NCBI GenBank assembly: GCA_002295635.1
Contig: DBHK01000006.1
Span: 62,001 to 126,000, forward strand
Reading direction: 5' to 3'
DNA: 64,000 nucleotides
Source of the DNA: UBA830 sp002295635
GTDB taxonomy: Bacteria > Pseudomonadota > Alphaproteobacteria > MPNO01 > UBA830
The notes under the pieces were generated by a model. That model did not search any database. It had not been told where the DNA came from and worked only from the letters and a program-made list of their open reading frames with translations. This document shows positions 1 to 8,734 of the stretch, in pieces. Position numbers and translations under genes: made by a program. The first letter of the stretch is position 1, and each line of letters begins with the position of its first letter.

Positions 1-723
1 GCGAACGTTGTTCATCGGAAGCCGCAGTGCAGCCGCAATCTGATCCTGATATTGCGGCATTTGGATCGACGCCCAAACATCCATTATTTCACCGATCTCA
101 TCCCATTTTGCGACGACACCAAATGTCTCAATTGGTACTGTGGACGACCGGCCCCAGCGAGCCCGATAACTCACCGTGTGTGGCATATCAGCAAAATCTT
201 CTGCGACCGGGCCCCATTCCCAAGTTTTTCTAAACAGGACGTTACTTCCGTGATCAGGGTGAACAAGCGGCTGGTCTTCGTCTATCATTTTTTCAGAGTC
301 GACGGCCGCAGACAAGGCTTCGTACTTTACTTCGATCAATTCAGCCGCATCCTCCGCGATATAGCGAGAGTCAGCAACAATTGCCGCCACCCACTCCCCA
401 GCATAGCGGGTCATACCCACCGCCAGTGGATGCCATCTCACATTCGGCAGGTCCAACCCGTGAAACAGAGAGTTGGTCTCTGCGGCAAGCTCATCACCGG
501 TTAGAACAAAGTGGACCCCAGGCAAATCAATCGCAGCACTAATGTCGATACTAATGATGTTAGCGCGCGGATGAGGACTTGGTAGCACTGCGACGTGCTT
601 CATCCCCGGAATGTCAACGTCGGCCACAAAATTTCCGCGCCCGGTGATAAACCGCCGATCTTCTTTCGTTCGCCGTTTTCTGGATACGTAGCGGTAGTTC
701 GGAAGCGACGGAGCCTCAGTCAT
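1..723 (-). CDS. Molybdenum hydroxylase large subunit (xanthine/aldehyde dehydrogenase family), N-terminal part
   Basis: This gene begins with ATG at 723 and runs off the left edge, so only about 241 N-terminal residues are visible. The start MTEAPSLPNYRYVSRKRR is followed by an RRFITGRGNFVADVD segment, the usual opening of CoxL/XdhB-type molybdopterin subunits, and the first aldehyde oxidase a/b hammerhead-like region (DLPGVHFVLTGDEL, RYAGEWVAAIVADSRYIAEDAAELI). The active-site loop and the catalytic Glu lie outside the window, so substrate cannot be judged. It starts 2 bases after the stop of the 2Fe-2S subunit gene, so it is the third cistron of an FAD / 2Fe-2S / Mo operon. The family is certain; the specific enzyme is unknown. 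Confidence 0.9.
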   Translation of the reverse strand, partial: MTEAPSLPNYRYVSRKRRTKEDRRFITGRGNFVADVDIPGMKHVAVLPSPHPRANIISIDISAAIDLPGVHFVLTGDELAAETNSLFHGLDLPNVRWHPLAVGMTRYAGEWVAAIVADSRYIAEDAAELIEVKYEALSAAVDSEKMIDEDQPLVHPDHGSNVLFRKTWEWGPVAEDFADMPHTVSYRARWGRSSTVPIETFGVVAKWDEIGEIMDVWASIQMPQYQDQIAAALRLPMNNVR

Positions 724-725
724 TA

Positions 726-1205
726 TTATACCGCCTGGCGGCGCTGCGCCGCCATCTTTACGGCCTCGACAATTTGCTGATAGCCGGTGCAACGGCATAA
801 ATTGCCACTGATTGCTTCCCTTATTTCAGCATCATTTGGATCTGGGTTTTCAGATAACAATGCCTCACTTGCAACCAGCATACCGGGCGTACAATATCCA
901 CACTGCATCGCATGACATTCCCAGAAACAGTCCTGAAGATCACTAATTTCCCCATCTGCGTCGGCTAGTCCCTCGACAGTAGTTATCTCATGGCCGTCAG
1001 CTTGAACAGCGAACATTAGACATGAACGGACGGGTTCACCGTCAAACATTACTGAACAAGCGCCACAGATACCGTGCTCACAACCAACATGGGTACCTGT
1101 AAGCCGAAGGACATCTCGCAAACAGTCGACCAATGTCATCCGAGGCGGCACCCTCACGATACAGGTACGCCCGTTTACACTGAGGGTAATTTCTTTTTCG
1201 ACCAT
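726..1205 (-). CDS. [2Fe-2S]-binding subunit of a molybdenum hydroxylase (CoxS/XdhC-like small subunit)
   Basis: A 159-residue electron-transfer subunit that passes electrons from the Mo centre to FAD. Two iron-sulphur motifs are visible: the plant-ferredoxin type GCEHGICGACSV near residues 40-55 with a further Cys in VRSC, and the second cluster motif CGYCTPGML followed by GNLCRCTGYQQIVEAV near the C-terminus. Length and motif order are typical for CoxS. A TTG one codon earlier could also initiate, but ATG at 1205 overlaps the upstream stop by one base (TGATG), which supports translational coupling with the FAD subunit gene. Confidence 0.95.
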   Translation of the reverse strand: MVEKEITLSVNGRTCIVRVPPRMTLVDCLRDVLRLTGTHVGCEHGICGACSVMFDGEPVRSCLMFAVQADGHEITTVEGLADADGEISDLQDCFWECHAMQCGYCTPGMLVASEALLSENPDPNDAEIREAISGNLCRCTGYQQIVEAVKMAAQRRQAV

Positions 1206-2071
1206 CAACCGGCCTCTAATATTGCGTCCGCTACAGCCCGTGCGACCAATCTCTTGGCAACACGAGAGCGATATTCAGCAGTGGCGTGCACATCAGTATC
1301 TGGATCTATTTCGTCGTCTAGTCGGTCAAGCGCAATGGCGAAATTTTCGGCCTGATAGCCAATTAACGCCTTTTCCACTCCGCGAAGTTTCACCGGCGAA
1401 GGTGCAACACCACCCGCAGTGACTGCTGCTCTGACGATTGCGCCGTCACCAGAGAGTTCAACCTGCGCTGCCGCCGCAACAATCGCAAAATCTCCCTGTC
1501 GGCTAGAGGTTTCATGAAAACCAGTCCCAATTCTTTGGCCCTTCCATACCGGGATATGCACTTCGGTCAGAATTTGATCGGGTTCTATTGCTGTCATCAT
1601 CGCTGCTTCGAAAAATCCCTCGAGTTGGACTTCCATCTTACCGGATACGCTGCGCAGAACGATCGTTCCCTCCAACGCCAGAGCGGCCATCGGTATTTCT
1701 GCGGATGGATCTCCATGGACAATACTACCCCCAATCGTACCCCGATTTCGGGTCTGAATATGCCCGACGTTGCGAACGGCCTTGGCAAGTAATGGCAGGC
1801 GATCAGACACGATTTCTGAGCGCTCCAGCAGTCTTTGCCGGGTGCACCCGCCAATCGAAATATAATCGCCCTTGTCCTCCACCCCCGACAGACCGTCAAC
1901 ATCATTAATATCGATTAACATGTCTGGACGAGCCATACGCATTGCCATTAGAGGCACAAGCGTCTGTCCCCCAGCAATAATCTTACGTTCCTGATCTCCA
2001 GCGTCGGCGAGAAGACGACAGACCTCTTCGACATCTACAGCCCGAACATAATCGAAAGCAGCGGCTTTCAT
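1205..2071 (-). CDS. FAD-binding medium subunit of a molybdenum hydroxylase (CoxM-like)
   Basis: A 288-residue FAD_binding_5/CO_deh_flav_C protein. The first FAD motif AGGQTLVPLMAMRMARPD and the second motif TIGGSIVHGDPSAEIP are both present, followed by the C-terminal domain (AAAAQVELSGDGAIVRAAVTAGGVAPSP). I chose ATG at 2071 (MKAAAFDYVRA) because AAAGGACG sits just upstream and family members start this way; an open frame extends to 2134 without a ribosome site. It receives electrons from the 2Fe-2S subunit encoded next. Only one FAD subunit gene is visible for the two large subunits in this block. Confidence 0.93.
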   Translation of the reverse strand: MKAAAFDYVRAVDVEEVCRLLADAGDQERKIIAGGQTLVPLMAMRMARPDMLIDINDVDGLSGVEDKGDYISIGGCTRQRLLERSEIVSDRLPLLAKAVRNVGHIQTRNRGTIGGSIVHGDPSAEIPMAALALEGTIVLRSVSGKMEVQLEGFFEAAMMTAIEPDQILTEVHIPVWKGQRIGTGFHETSSRQGDFAIVAAAAQVELSGDGAIVRAAVTAGGVAPSPVKLRGVEKALIGYQAENFAIALDRLDDEIDPDTDVHATAEYRSRVAKRLVARAVADAILEAG

Positions 2072-2434
2072 AAAGTTCGTCCTTTTAATTGCGTTTTCCC
2101 GTTCTTGTCCGACGGATTGTTTTGAAGTCTCCAACTGGGAGAACTTATCTATATCCCCTCAGAGATGGTAGCAGAAAGCGAGGAAATCCTGCGCATATGC
2201 CTATGCGGAAATGCTCCATCGTGCGACGAAATCATCTACTTTGTCATTCAAATGCAAAATGACAAAGGGTGAGTGTAATTTCAATGGTTCAATACGCCGC
2301 AGTGAGGGATCAAATTATTAAATGCGATCGCAGGTTAAAAAGTTAGCACTATGTGCTCCTTATAATTTATAGATGTTTGATATATTCCCGTATCACCTAC
2401 TCTGATGTCTCGGTCATGGTGTTTCTGAGAAGGA
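2072..2434. other. Intergenic region between two molybdenum hydroxylase transcription units
   Basis: This 363-base stretch separates the stop of the 780-residue large subunit (2435) from the start of the FAD subunit gene (2071). No reading frame looks coding. It should hold the promoter of the FAD/2Fe-2S/large-subunit operon, and it contains one clear inverted repeat at 2240-2266. No T-rich intrinsic terminator was recognised. Confidence 0.5.
2240..2266. promoter_or_regulatory. Inverted repeat, possible operator upstream of the CoxM-like operon
   Basis: TTTGTCATT at 2240-2248 is repeated perfectly inverted as AATGACAAA at 2258-2266, giving 9-base arms separated by 9 bases. There is no following T run, so a terminator is unlikely. 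It lies about 170 bases upstream of the FAD subunit start. A dimeric regulator binding site is an inference from symmetry and position only. Confidence 0.3.
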
Positions 2435-4777
2435 TTAATTAGAGGCAGCCGCGTTTATCAGGCTCCAAATTTTGCGCGGTGTCACCGGCATTCTAATATC
2501 ACGCACGCCATAAGGGCGTAACGCGTCCACAAAACCATTTACCAATACAGCTAACGCCGGGGTTGTACCCCCTTCGCCACCAGCCTTCACACCAAGCGGA
2601 TTAGTTGGAGACGGAACTTCGTTAAGTGCTGTCCTGAATGATGGATACTCGTCCGCCCGCGGCATATGATAATCCATAAACGACCCGGCTAGGGGTTGTC
2701 CCGACATAGGATCCATGGCGCACAATTCGCCAAGGGCTTCGCCGGCTCCTTGGACGATTCCGCCATGGGTCTGCCCGTCCACGATCAGTGGATTAATAGC
2801 GCGGCCCACATCATCCACCGTTGTGTACCTCACTACTTGATATGCCCCGGATCCAGGGTCGATCTCGATTTCACAGATATGGCAGCCATTTGGAAAGACT
2901 GGCGTTTCCATCACGTTGTCCTCGATTACCGATAATCCACCTGCAAGATCATCCGGTAAATCCTCTCGGCCATATACCTTCCGAGCCAGTCCGTAGAGCG
3001 AAACCTCGCGATCGGTTCCAGCAATCGAGTATTTGCCATTATAAAATTCGATATCGGACTCGGCGGCCTCCAAAATTAGAGCCGCAAGCTTGCTACCCTT
3101 GGCGATCAGTTCTTCGGCCGCTTTCACTATGACCGTACCGGCCATACGCATCGATCTACCGCTGTGCGATCCGCCACCAACCTTGACCACATCGGTATCC
3201 CCCACGATCACGTTTACGGTCTCGACCGGCACACCAAGCCATTCCGCTGCAACCTGGGCGAAACTAGTTTCGTGTCCCTGTCCGCTAGGCTGAGTACCAA
3301 TCACAAGATCTAAATACCCATCGTGGTGAACGTTAATTTCCGCCTGTTCGCGCGGGGTACCAATCGATGACTCGACATAATTCGCAAAACCTCTGCCCAA
3401 TAACATGCCGCGGCTCTCAGCTTCTTTCTTTCGCTCTTCGAAGCCAGACCAATCCGCTAGGTCCATACACATTTCCATGCTCTTTGCGTACTCTCCGCTA
3501 TCGTAGGTCATCCCTACAGCATTGAGATAGGGCATCTGGTCTGAAGACACGAGGTTAAGGCGTCGAAGTTCAATCGGGTCAATGCCCAACTCCGCCGCTG
3601 CTGTCTCTACGAGACGTTCGATCGCAAATGTTACTTCGGGCCGACCTGAACTCCGATAGGCGTTGGTTGGCGCGGTGTTGCTAAATACCGCTCGGGACCG
3701 CAGGTATGCGACCGGGATGTCGTACGATCCGGTGATTAGACCAGACCCCTTACTGAGAGGGGATAGCGATACCATGCGGGACCCAACATTGGACAAGTTA
3801 TCAGCCCGCATACCGATAAATTTTCGGTTTTTATCAAGTGCCAGGGATACCCGAGTTACGAGGTCCCTCCCCTGATAGTCGCTGACAAAGGACTCGCTGC
3901 GCTGACAGGTCCATTTCACTGGTCTGCCGATTTTGCGTGAAGCCCATCCCACTAGTGGAAATTCGACGTAGAGGCGGTTACGAGTACCGAAGTTACCACC
4001 GACATCTTTTGATATCACTCGGACCTTCTCGGTCTCGACACCGAGAACTTCTGCGATTTCTCGTTTCTGACGGACCGATCCACCAGAACCCGCATAGATC
4101 GTAAATCGGCCAGTTTCTAAATCGTAATCACCAAGCGCCGCCCGCGGTTCCATCGGAACCCCGGTCACCCGGTCGATGAAAATGTCCATATCCACCACAT
4201 GGTCCGCTATAGAAAAAGCTAAATCAGTACCCTTCTTGTCACCAAAAAATGTCTCGATACAGACATTATCTGGTACTTCTTCCCAGATTATTGGTGCGCC
4301 ATTCTCCGCCGCTTCCACGGTATCGGTAACAGCAGGCAAGGGATTGTAATCAACTAGTACCGCCTCAGCCGCATCTTCCGCTTCTGCTAGCGTCTCCGCC
4401 ACGACGATCGCTAGCGCCTCTCCGACATAGCGGGCTTTATCCGTTGGCAGTGGCAAGTGATTGCCGATGAAGACATTGGAGCCGCCAGGCCCGACAAGTT
4501 TCATATCATGTTTGGTGGACGGAAGCGGGCTATGAGGGATTGGCGCTAATTTATCCGCGCAGCAGTCTTCCCCGGTCAGAACTGTTAAAACACCCGGCAT
4601 GGATAGGGCTGTAGATATGTCGATTCCTCCAAGTGACGCATGGGCATATGTCGACCTAACTACTGCCATATAGGTCTGTCCCTCTACGGACCAGTCATCG
4701 CTAAAGCGGCCTTGCCCAGTCAGAAGCCTTGCATCTTCACGTCGACGTACGGGCTGACCGATTTTCTGATATTCCAT
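2435..4777 (-). CDS. Molybdopterin-binding large subunit of a xanthine dehydrogenase/aldehyde oxidase family enzyme
   Basis: A 780-residue catalytic subunit beginning MEYQKIGQPVRRREDARLL. The Mo-site loop reads AYRSSGRPE, near the form II/aldehyde oxidase type AYRGxGR and unlike the AYRCSFR loop of true form I CO dehydrogenase, so CO oxidation is not supported. The C-terminal KAGGEGGTTPA holds the conserved catalytic Glu. I prefer ATG at 4777, preceded by GGAAAAAG, because the upstream ATG at 4828 lies inside a perfect hairpin. It is upstream of, and in the same direction as, the FAD/2Fe-2S genes, separated by 363 bases. The substrate is unknown. Confidence 0.93.
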   Translation of the reverse strand: MEYQKIGQPVRRREDARLLTGQGRFSDDWSVEGQTYMAVVRSTYAHASLGGIDISTALSMPGVLTVLTGEDCCADKLAPIPHSPLPSTKHDMKLVGPGGSNVFIGNHLPLPTDKARYVGEALAIVVAETLAEAEDAAEAVLVDYNPLPAVTDTVEAAENGAPIIWEEVPDNVCIETFFGDKKGTDLAFSIADHVVDMDIFIDRVTGVPMEPRAALGDYDLETGRFTIYAGSGGSVRQKREIAEVLGVETEKVRVISKDVGGNFGTRNRLYVEFPLVGWASRKIGRPVKWTCQRSESFVSDYQGRDLVTRVSLALDKNRKFIGMRADNLSNVGSRMVSLSPLSKGSGLITGSYDIPVAYLRSRAVFSNTAPTNAYRSSGRPEVTFAIERLVETAAAELGIDPIELRRLNLVSSDQMPYLNAVGMTYDSGEYAKSMEMCMDLADWSGFEERKKEAESRGMLLGRGFANYVESSIGTPREQAEINVHHDGYLDLVIGTQPSGQGHETSFAQVAAEWLGVPVETVNVIVGDTDVVKVGGGSHSGRSMRMAGTVIVKAAEELIAKGSKLAALILEAAESDIEFYNGKYSIAGTDREVSLYGLARKVYGREDLPDDLAGGLSVIEDNVMETPVFPNGCHICEIEIDPGSGAYQVVRYTTVDDVGRAINPLIVDGQTHGGIVQGAGEALGELCAMDPMSGQPLAGSFMDYHMPRADEYPSFRTALNEVPSPTNPLGVKAGGEGGTTPALAVLVNGFVDALRPYGVRDIRMPVTPRKIWSLINAAASN

Positions 4778-5287
4778 CTTTTTCCACGACGCCTGATATA
4801 AATACGGTTCATAATTTCGCCCGTCCATACGCTACCGTATGGACGGGGTCAAGTCTCCCATTACAGAGAAGGATCATATTCCAAATGCTCCGGCCATAGG
4901 TGAATGACTAACACCGTCAATAACCATCACAAGAGGTCTGCGATGACCCCTTTCAATCCTTGTTATGGGCAAAAAACTATATGCGCAACGCCAATTGTTC
5001 CACGTTTATACCGTGACCGGGAAGCGTTTTTTACGTCGGTAATAAACGGGCTTTCGACATTTTTCTCTTTCATATAATAGTCGGAAACTGGCTCTATTTT
5101 GCCGGGACATGAACTCCGACTGCCTACGTTTTCAGTTTTGGTTAAACTCGACGGCTATCAACGGATTTGTCGATTATTGTCAAATCAACCGAAAGAGATG
5201 GTGTTTTTTAATGGCAAAATGAACGCATTATCAGACGAGTCCGTGATGATCCTGAAATCTTCATGGCCAATTATCATCATCCGCTAT
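4778..5287. other. Intergenic region with one strong inverted repeat, otherwise nothing recognised
   Basis: About 510 bases between the KstD-like gene and the large-subunit start. Apart from the inverted repeat at 4821-4846, I see no gene-like frame, no tRNA and no T-tailed hairpin. A plus-strand open frame at 5099-5377 has no ribosome site and runs into the antisense of the neighbouring gene, so I discount it. The stretch probably holds the promoter of the large-subunit gene. Confidence 0.45.
4821..4846. promoter_or_regulatory. Perfect 11-base inverted repeat upstream of the large-subunit gene
   Basis: CCGTCCATACG at 4821-4831 and CGTATGGACGG at 4836-4846 are perfect inverted copies around a 4-base centre. 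The site is 44 bases upstream of the chosen start of the large-subunit gene. It can act as a regulator-binding palindrome or, if transcribed, as a very stable 5' leader hairpin. No T run follows, so it is not a standard terminator. Confidence 0.5.
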
Positions 5288-6991
5288 TTAGTCCGTCAGT
5301 CGGCCAGCGGCGTGCATAGCGATGCGCCAACCGAAAACGACTGCAGGCCCAAGTGTTGTTCCAGGACCCGGATATGATCCGGACATCACTGATCCCATGT
5401 CATTGCCAGCAGCATATAGACCCGGAATAGGCTCATCCTTGTCATCAATCACTCGGCCGGCCGGATCAGTCGAAATGCCAACGCTACAAGCGAGCTCCGC
5501 AGGCCAAACTGCCATCGCCGCGAACGGCCCGACCTCTATTGGCCCGAGACAAGGATTGGGAGCGTGAGACGGGTCCCCGTTAAAACGGTTGAGTTCAAGA
5601 TCTCCCTTGCCAAAATCTTCGTCGATACCGGTACGCGCAAATCCGTTATGACGAGCGACCGTATCCGAGAGCCCGTCGGGGTCGACGCCAATCTCGGCCG
5701 CGAGTTCTTCTAAATTATCGGCTAGCGTGAGGTAACCGTTTGCAACATATTTTGAGAAATCTCGGGTCTCCGGGTGTATAGCACCAAGCCCGTATTTGGT
5801 AATAAATGCCGCTTCGCAGATTAACCAACAAGGTATGGTATTGTCTGTCTCGTGTGACCTATAAATTGCTTCTACAAAATCGTGATAGGAAACGGCTTCG
5901 TTTACGAAGCGTCGCCCCAACGCATTCACAGATATAAGCCCCGGCTTTGCTCTGTCCATTGCGAGATGCGGATAAAGCCCTTGTTTTCCGTTCGCTCTGG
6001 TCGTAACAGAGACCGGCGACCAAAGACCGCCTCCATGGCCCGACGTATCGATGTAAGCGCCCAAGTTATCCGCAAGCGCCACCCCATCTCCGGTGTTGGT
6101 ATCAGGCGCCAACGAATAAGGCGGGGTGGGTTTAGGCATAAACATTTGCCGATATTTCGGATTGTGAGCAAATCCGCCAGTAGCCAAAACGACGCCTTTT
6201 CGCGCCTTCACGCGTTTAGCTCCATCCGGGGTTTTTAAGACTGCACCGACTACCGCTCCGCCTTTCCGAATGAATTTGTCAATCGGACTTTCGAATAATA
6301 TGGCCACATCGTTTTTTTTGAGACTGTACAGTAATCGTGCTACCAGCGCGTTACCCATTACCAGACGCGTTCCTCTGCAGAACCGCAGACGATCCCAGAA
6401 ATATCTCATAATGATGGTCGCTGAGTGGGCAAATGCGCTGACCGATTTAAACCGCCGCAGTAGATTTATGATATCAAGCTTACCAACCATCATTCCACCC
6501 ATGAGCAAGAACTCGGGAATTGGTGCACGAACTCGATCAAAATCCATGCCCAGCAACCGGCCATCAAAATTTTCTGGAATAATTGCACGACCCGCGATTC
6601 CGGCGCCTGTAATATTATTACGGTAATCGGGATGTACCCCGCAGGGTAGAAATGTCACGTCGGTATTGTCTTCCAGATAATCGATTACGCCCGGCCCGTC
6701 GCGCAGATAAACTCGTCGGTGTTCACTATACCGGTCATCACCGATGAGTTGATCTAGATACACAGCAGCCTCCTCTACCGAGTCCTCAAAACCTGCTTTC
6801 CGGTTCTGCGAATTACCCGGGATCCACAAGGTGCCGGCGGACGTCGCTCCAGTACCCCCGACTTGGTCCGCTTTCTCGCACACTATAGCGTCGAGTCCTT
6901 CAAGAGACGCTACTAGAGCCACAATCATACCGGCAGGACCGGCACCAGCAATCAGAAGATCGGTCTCAATATCCCAGTCCAGCGTACCCAT
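5288..6991 (-). CDS. FAD-dependent oxidoreductase of the 3-ketosteroid dehydrogenase / fumarate reductase flavoprotein family
   Basis: A 567-residue flavoprotein. The N-terminal dinucleotide fold LLIAGAGPAGMIVALVASLEG and EKADQVGGTGATSAG bind FAD. A second conserved segment is GVVLATGGFAHNPKYRQMF, and the C-terminal PGPGTTLGPAVVFGWRIA closely resembles KstD-type 1-dehydrogenases. No signal peptide or haem motif is present, so it is probably cytoplasmic. AGGA lies about 7 bases upstream of ATG. It precedes the molybdenum hydroxylase genes on the same strand, so a role in degrading a cyclic or steroid-like compound is possible but not shown. Family confident, substrate unknown. Confidence 0.88.
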   Translation of the reverse strand: MGTLDWDIETDLLIAGAGPAGMIVALVASLEGLDAIVCEKADQVGGTGATSAGTLWIPGNSQNRKAGFEDSVEEAAVYLDQLIGDDRYSEHRRVYLRDGPGVIDYLEDNTDVTFLPCGVHPDYRNNITGAGIAGRAIIPENFDGRLLGMDFDRVRAPIPEFLLMGGMMVGKLDIINLLRRFKSVSAFAHSATIIMRYFWDRLRFCRGTRLVMGNALVARLLYSLKKNDVAILFESPIDKFIRKGGAVVGAVLKTPDGAKRVKARKGVVLATGGFAHNPKYRQMFMPKPTPPYSLAPDTNTGDGVALADNLGAYIDTSGHGGGLWSPVSVTTRANGKQGLYPHLAMDRAKPGLISVNALGRRFVNEAVSYHDFVEAIYRSHETDNTIPCWLICEAAFITKYGLGAIHPETRDFSKYVANGYLTLADNLEELAAEIGVDPDGLSDTVARHNGFARTGIDEDFGKGDLELNRFNGDPSHAPNPCLGPIEVGPFAAMAVWPAELACSVGISTDPAGRVIDDKDEPIPGLYAAGNDMGSVMSGSYPGPGTTLGPAVVFGWRIAMHAAGRLTD

Positions 6992-7586
6992 TCAGTATTC
7001 CTAAACGTTCTTTGTAAGAAGAAGGTAATAGTAATCAGCGGAACAACTTTCGGCCCCAGTTGGAATACCCTCCGCAGGAATTGGTAGAAACCACTTTCGA
7101 CAAAATCTATCTTAGATTGTTGCACTTTATTAGGCCAGCGGGTCGCGGTTTGGTAATTCGGACGTAGAGCAGAAGAATACAACTTTCTAACAAAGCGGTT
7201 CCCGGCAACCAACGTGATATGACACTCATCGCGGGCCCGAAATCCATTTAACAAATTGTCTCGTAAAATTTTGTTGTTGGAGTGAATTGGTGGTTTTTTA
7301 TGCAGTGGATGTGCCGGAATATATGGGTCTTCCTTGATCCGCGTAACGATTTATTTTTGGGTTTTTCGCGTGAACGCTTCCTTCGGAAGATCCAGGAATG
7401 AATACCTCTTGAGATCACTTTAGGGAACGATGCGAGTGTAGATAGAAAAATTACTGACCAGATAATAACCTATTAGCTGTTTGGCCTACTGAGAAATTAT
7501 TACTCCCGGTGCCGTGTGAAAAGAGCTCGGCAACCGGCGTGTTAGGTGGGCTGGGAGGATGGTGTTTAGTTCCCCAACCCCGATCA
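6992..7586. other. Intergenic region, nothing recognised
   Basis: A 595-base stretch between rodA and the KstD-like gene. Minus-strand open frames at 6952-7254 and 7451-7642 overlap the flanking genes, lack ribosome sites and have no recognisable similarity, so I do not call them. I found no tRNA fold, T-tailed hairpin or repeat. It marks the border between the mre/rod cluster and the catabolic block. Confidence 0.4.
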
Positions 7587-8729
7587 TCAACTGTTAGCGC
7601 GGCCTGTGCGAGATAATGTAACGTCGCGGTGGACATAAACATTTATCAAAAACCCAATTCCGATCATTAGGGTTAACATCGCCGTACCGCCATAAGAAAT
7701 CATCGGGAGGGGTACCCCGACGACAGGTATAAGCCCCATCACCATTGCAATATTAATAAAGACATATAAAAAAAGTATGGCCGTCAGACCCATGGCAAGC
7801 ATCCGCCCAAAATGATTACGAGATCGCAATGCAATGCCGAAACCATAGACCATGATTATTGTGTAAAGCCCAAGTAAGATTAACCCCCCAACCATCCCGA
7901 ATTCCTCCGCCATCATGGTAAAGATGAAATCTGTCTGCTTTTCGGGTACGAAATTTAAGCGACTTTGTGACCCCTCCATGAAACCCTTTCCAAACAATCC
8001 ACCCGATCCTAAGGCTATCTTGGACTGTAGAATATGGTATCCCGCTCCAAGCGGATCTCTCTCCGGATCAAGGAATGTAAGAATACGGTTCTGCTGGTAT
8101 GTTCTTAGAGTACTCCAGACTATCGGTACAGTCGCACCCATCCCAGCTAAGACTATGGCAAATTTCCATAGACGCACCCCCGCAGCAAAAAAGAAAGTCC
8201 CCCCAATCATGGTGAGAAATAGAGCCGTACCGAGATCTGGTTGCTTCAACACTAACGCCGCCGGCAGAGCAACGAGTAATAACGGCACAAAAAGATAAGG
8301 GATGCGTCTTAAATTTTCAGTGGACACGCTATGAAAATAACGTGCTAAGGCCAACGCTAGTGCGACTTTCATCAATTCCGATGGTTGCAACTTTATAACC
8401 CCGAGGTTTACCCATCGCTGCGCGCCCATGCCGATAGATCCGGCCACTTCGACAGCGACTAGCAACGCTATAAGTGCAGCGTAAATTATATAGGAATAAC
8501 GCCACCAAAACTGGATATCGACCAGCGCGATAGCGATTAGAATCACCAAGCCAACCACATATCGCGCGATCTGACGTGCAGCCCAAGGGTCCCAAGAGCC
8601 ATTAGCCGCCGAATAAAGCATAGCGACCCCGATCGCTGCCGTAACACTAACAATTATGATCAACCCCCAGTTGATCTGGAGAAATTTGCGTCCAAGAGTT
8701 AACCTTCTAGAACCTGAAAACTCCCGCAT
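7587..8729 (-). CDS. rodA: Rod shape-determining SEDS peptidoglycan glycosyltransferase RodA
   Basis: A 380-residue polytopic membrane protein of the FtsW/RodA/SpoVE family that polymerises lipid II with its partner PBP2 during cell elongation. Ten or so hydrophobic segments are visible. Conserved SEDS features include GAQRWVNLGVIKLQPSELMK, KQPDLGTAL, the extracellular region holding DFIFTMMAEEFG, and PLPMISYGGTAMLT near the C-terminus. Length is typical. It starts 5 bases after the mrdA stop and is the last gene of mreB-mreC-mreD-mrdA-rodA. Confidence 0.97.
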   Translation of the reverse strand: MREFSGSRRLTLGRKFLQINWGLIIIVSVTAAIGVAMLYSAANGSWDPWAARQIARYVVGLVILIAIALVDIQFWWRYSYIIYAALIALLVAVEVAGSIGMGAQRWVNLGVIKLQPSELMKVALALALARYFHSVSTENLRRIPYLFVPLLLVALPAALVLKQPDLGTALFLTMIGGTFFFAAGVRLWKFAIVLAGMGATVPIVWSTLRTYQQNRILTFLDPERDPLGAGYHILQSKIALGSGGLFGKGFMEGSQSRLNFVPEKQTDFIFTMMAEEFGMVGGLILLGLYTIIMVYGFGIALRSRNHFGRMLAMGLTAILFLYVFINIAMVMGLIPVVGVPLPMISYGGTAMLTLMIGIGFLINVYVHRDVTLSRTGRANS

Positions 8730-8734
8730 TGTAA

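Noticed and set aside
2435..4777. Carbon monoxide dehydrogenase (CoxL) identity
   Set aside because: The active-site loop is AYRSSGR, not the form I AYRCSFR loop, so only the broader family is supported.
5099..5377. Plus-strand 92-codon frame in the gap before the KstD-like gene
   Set aside because: Its last third is antisense to a firm gene and it lacks a start signal.
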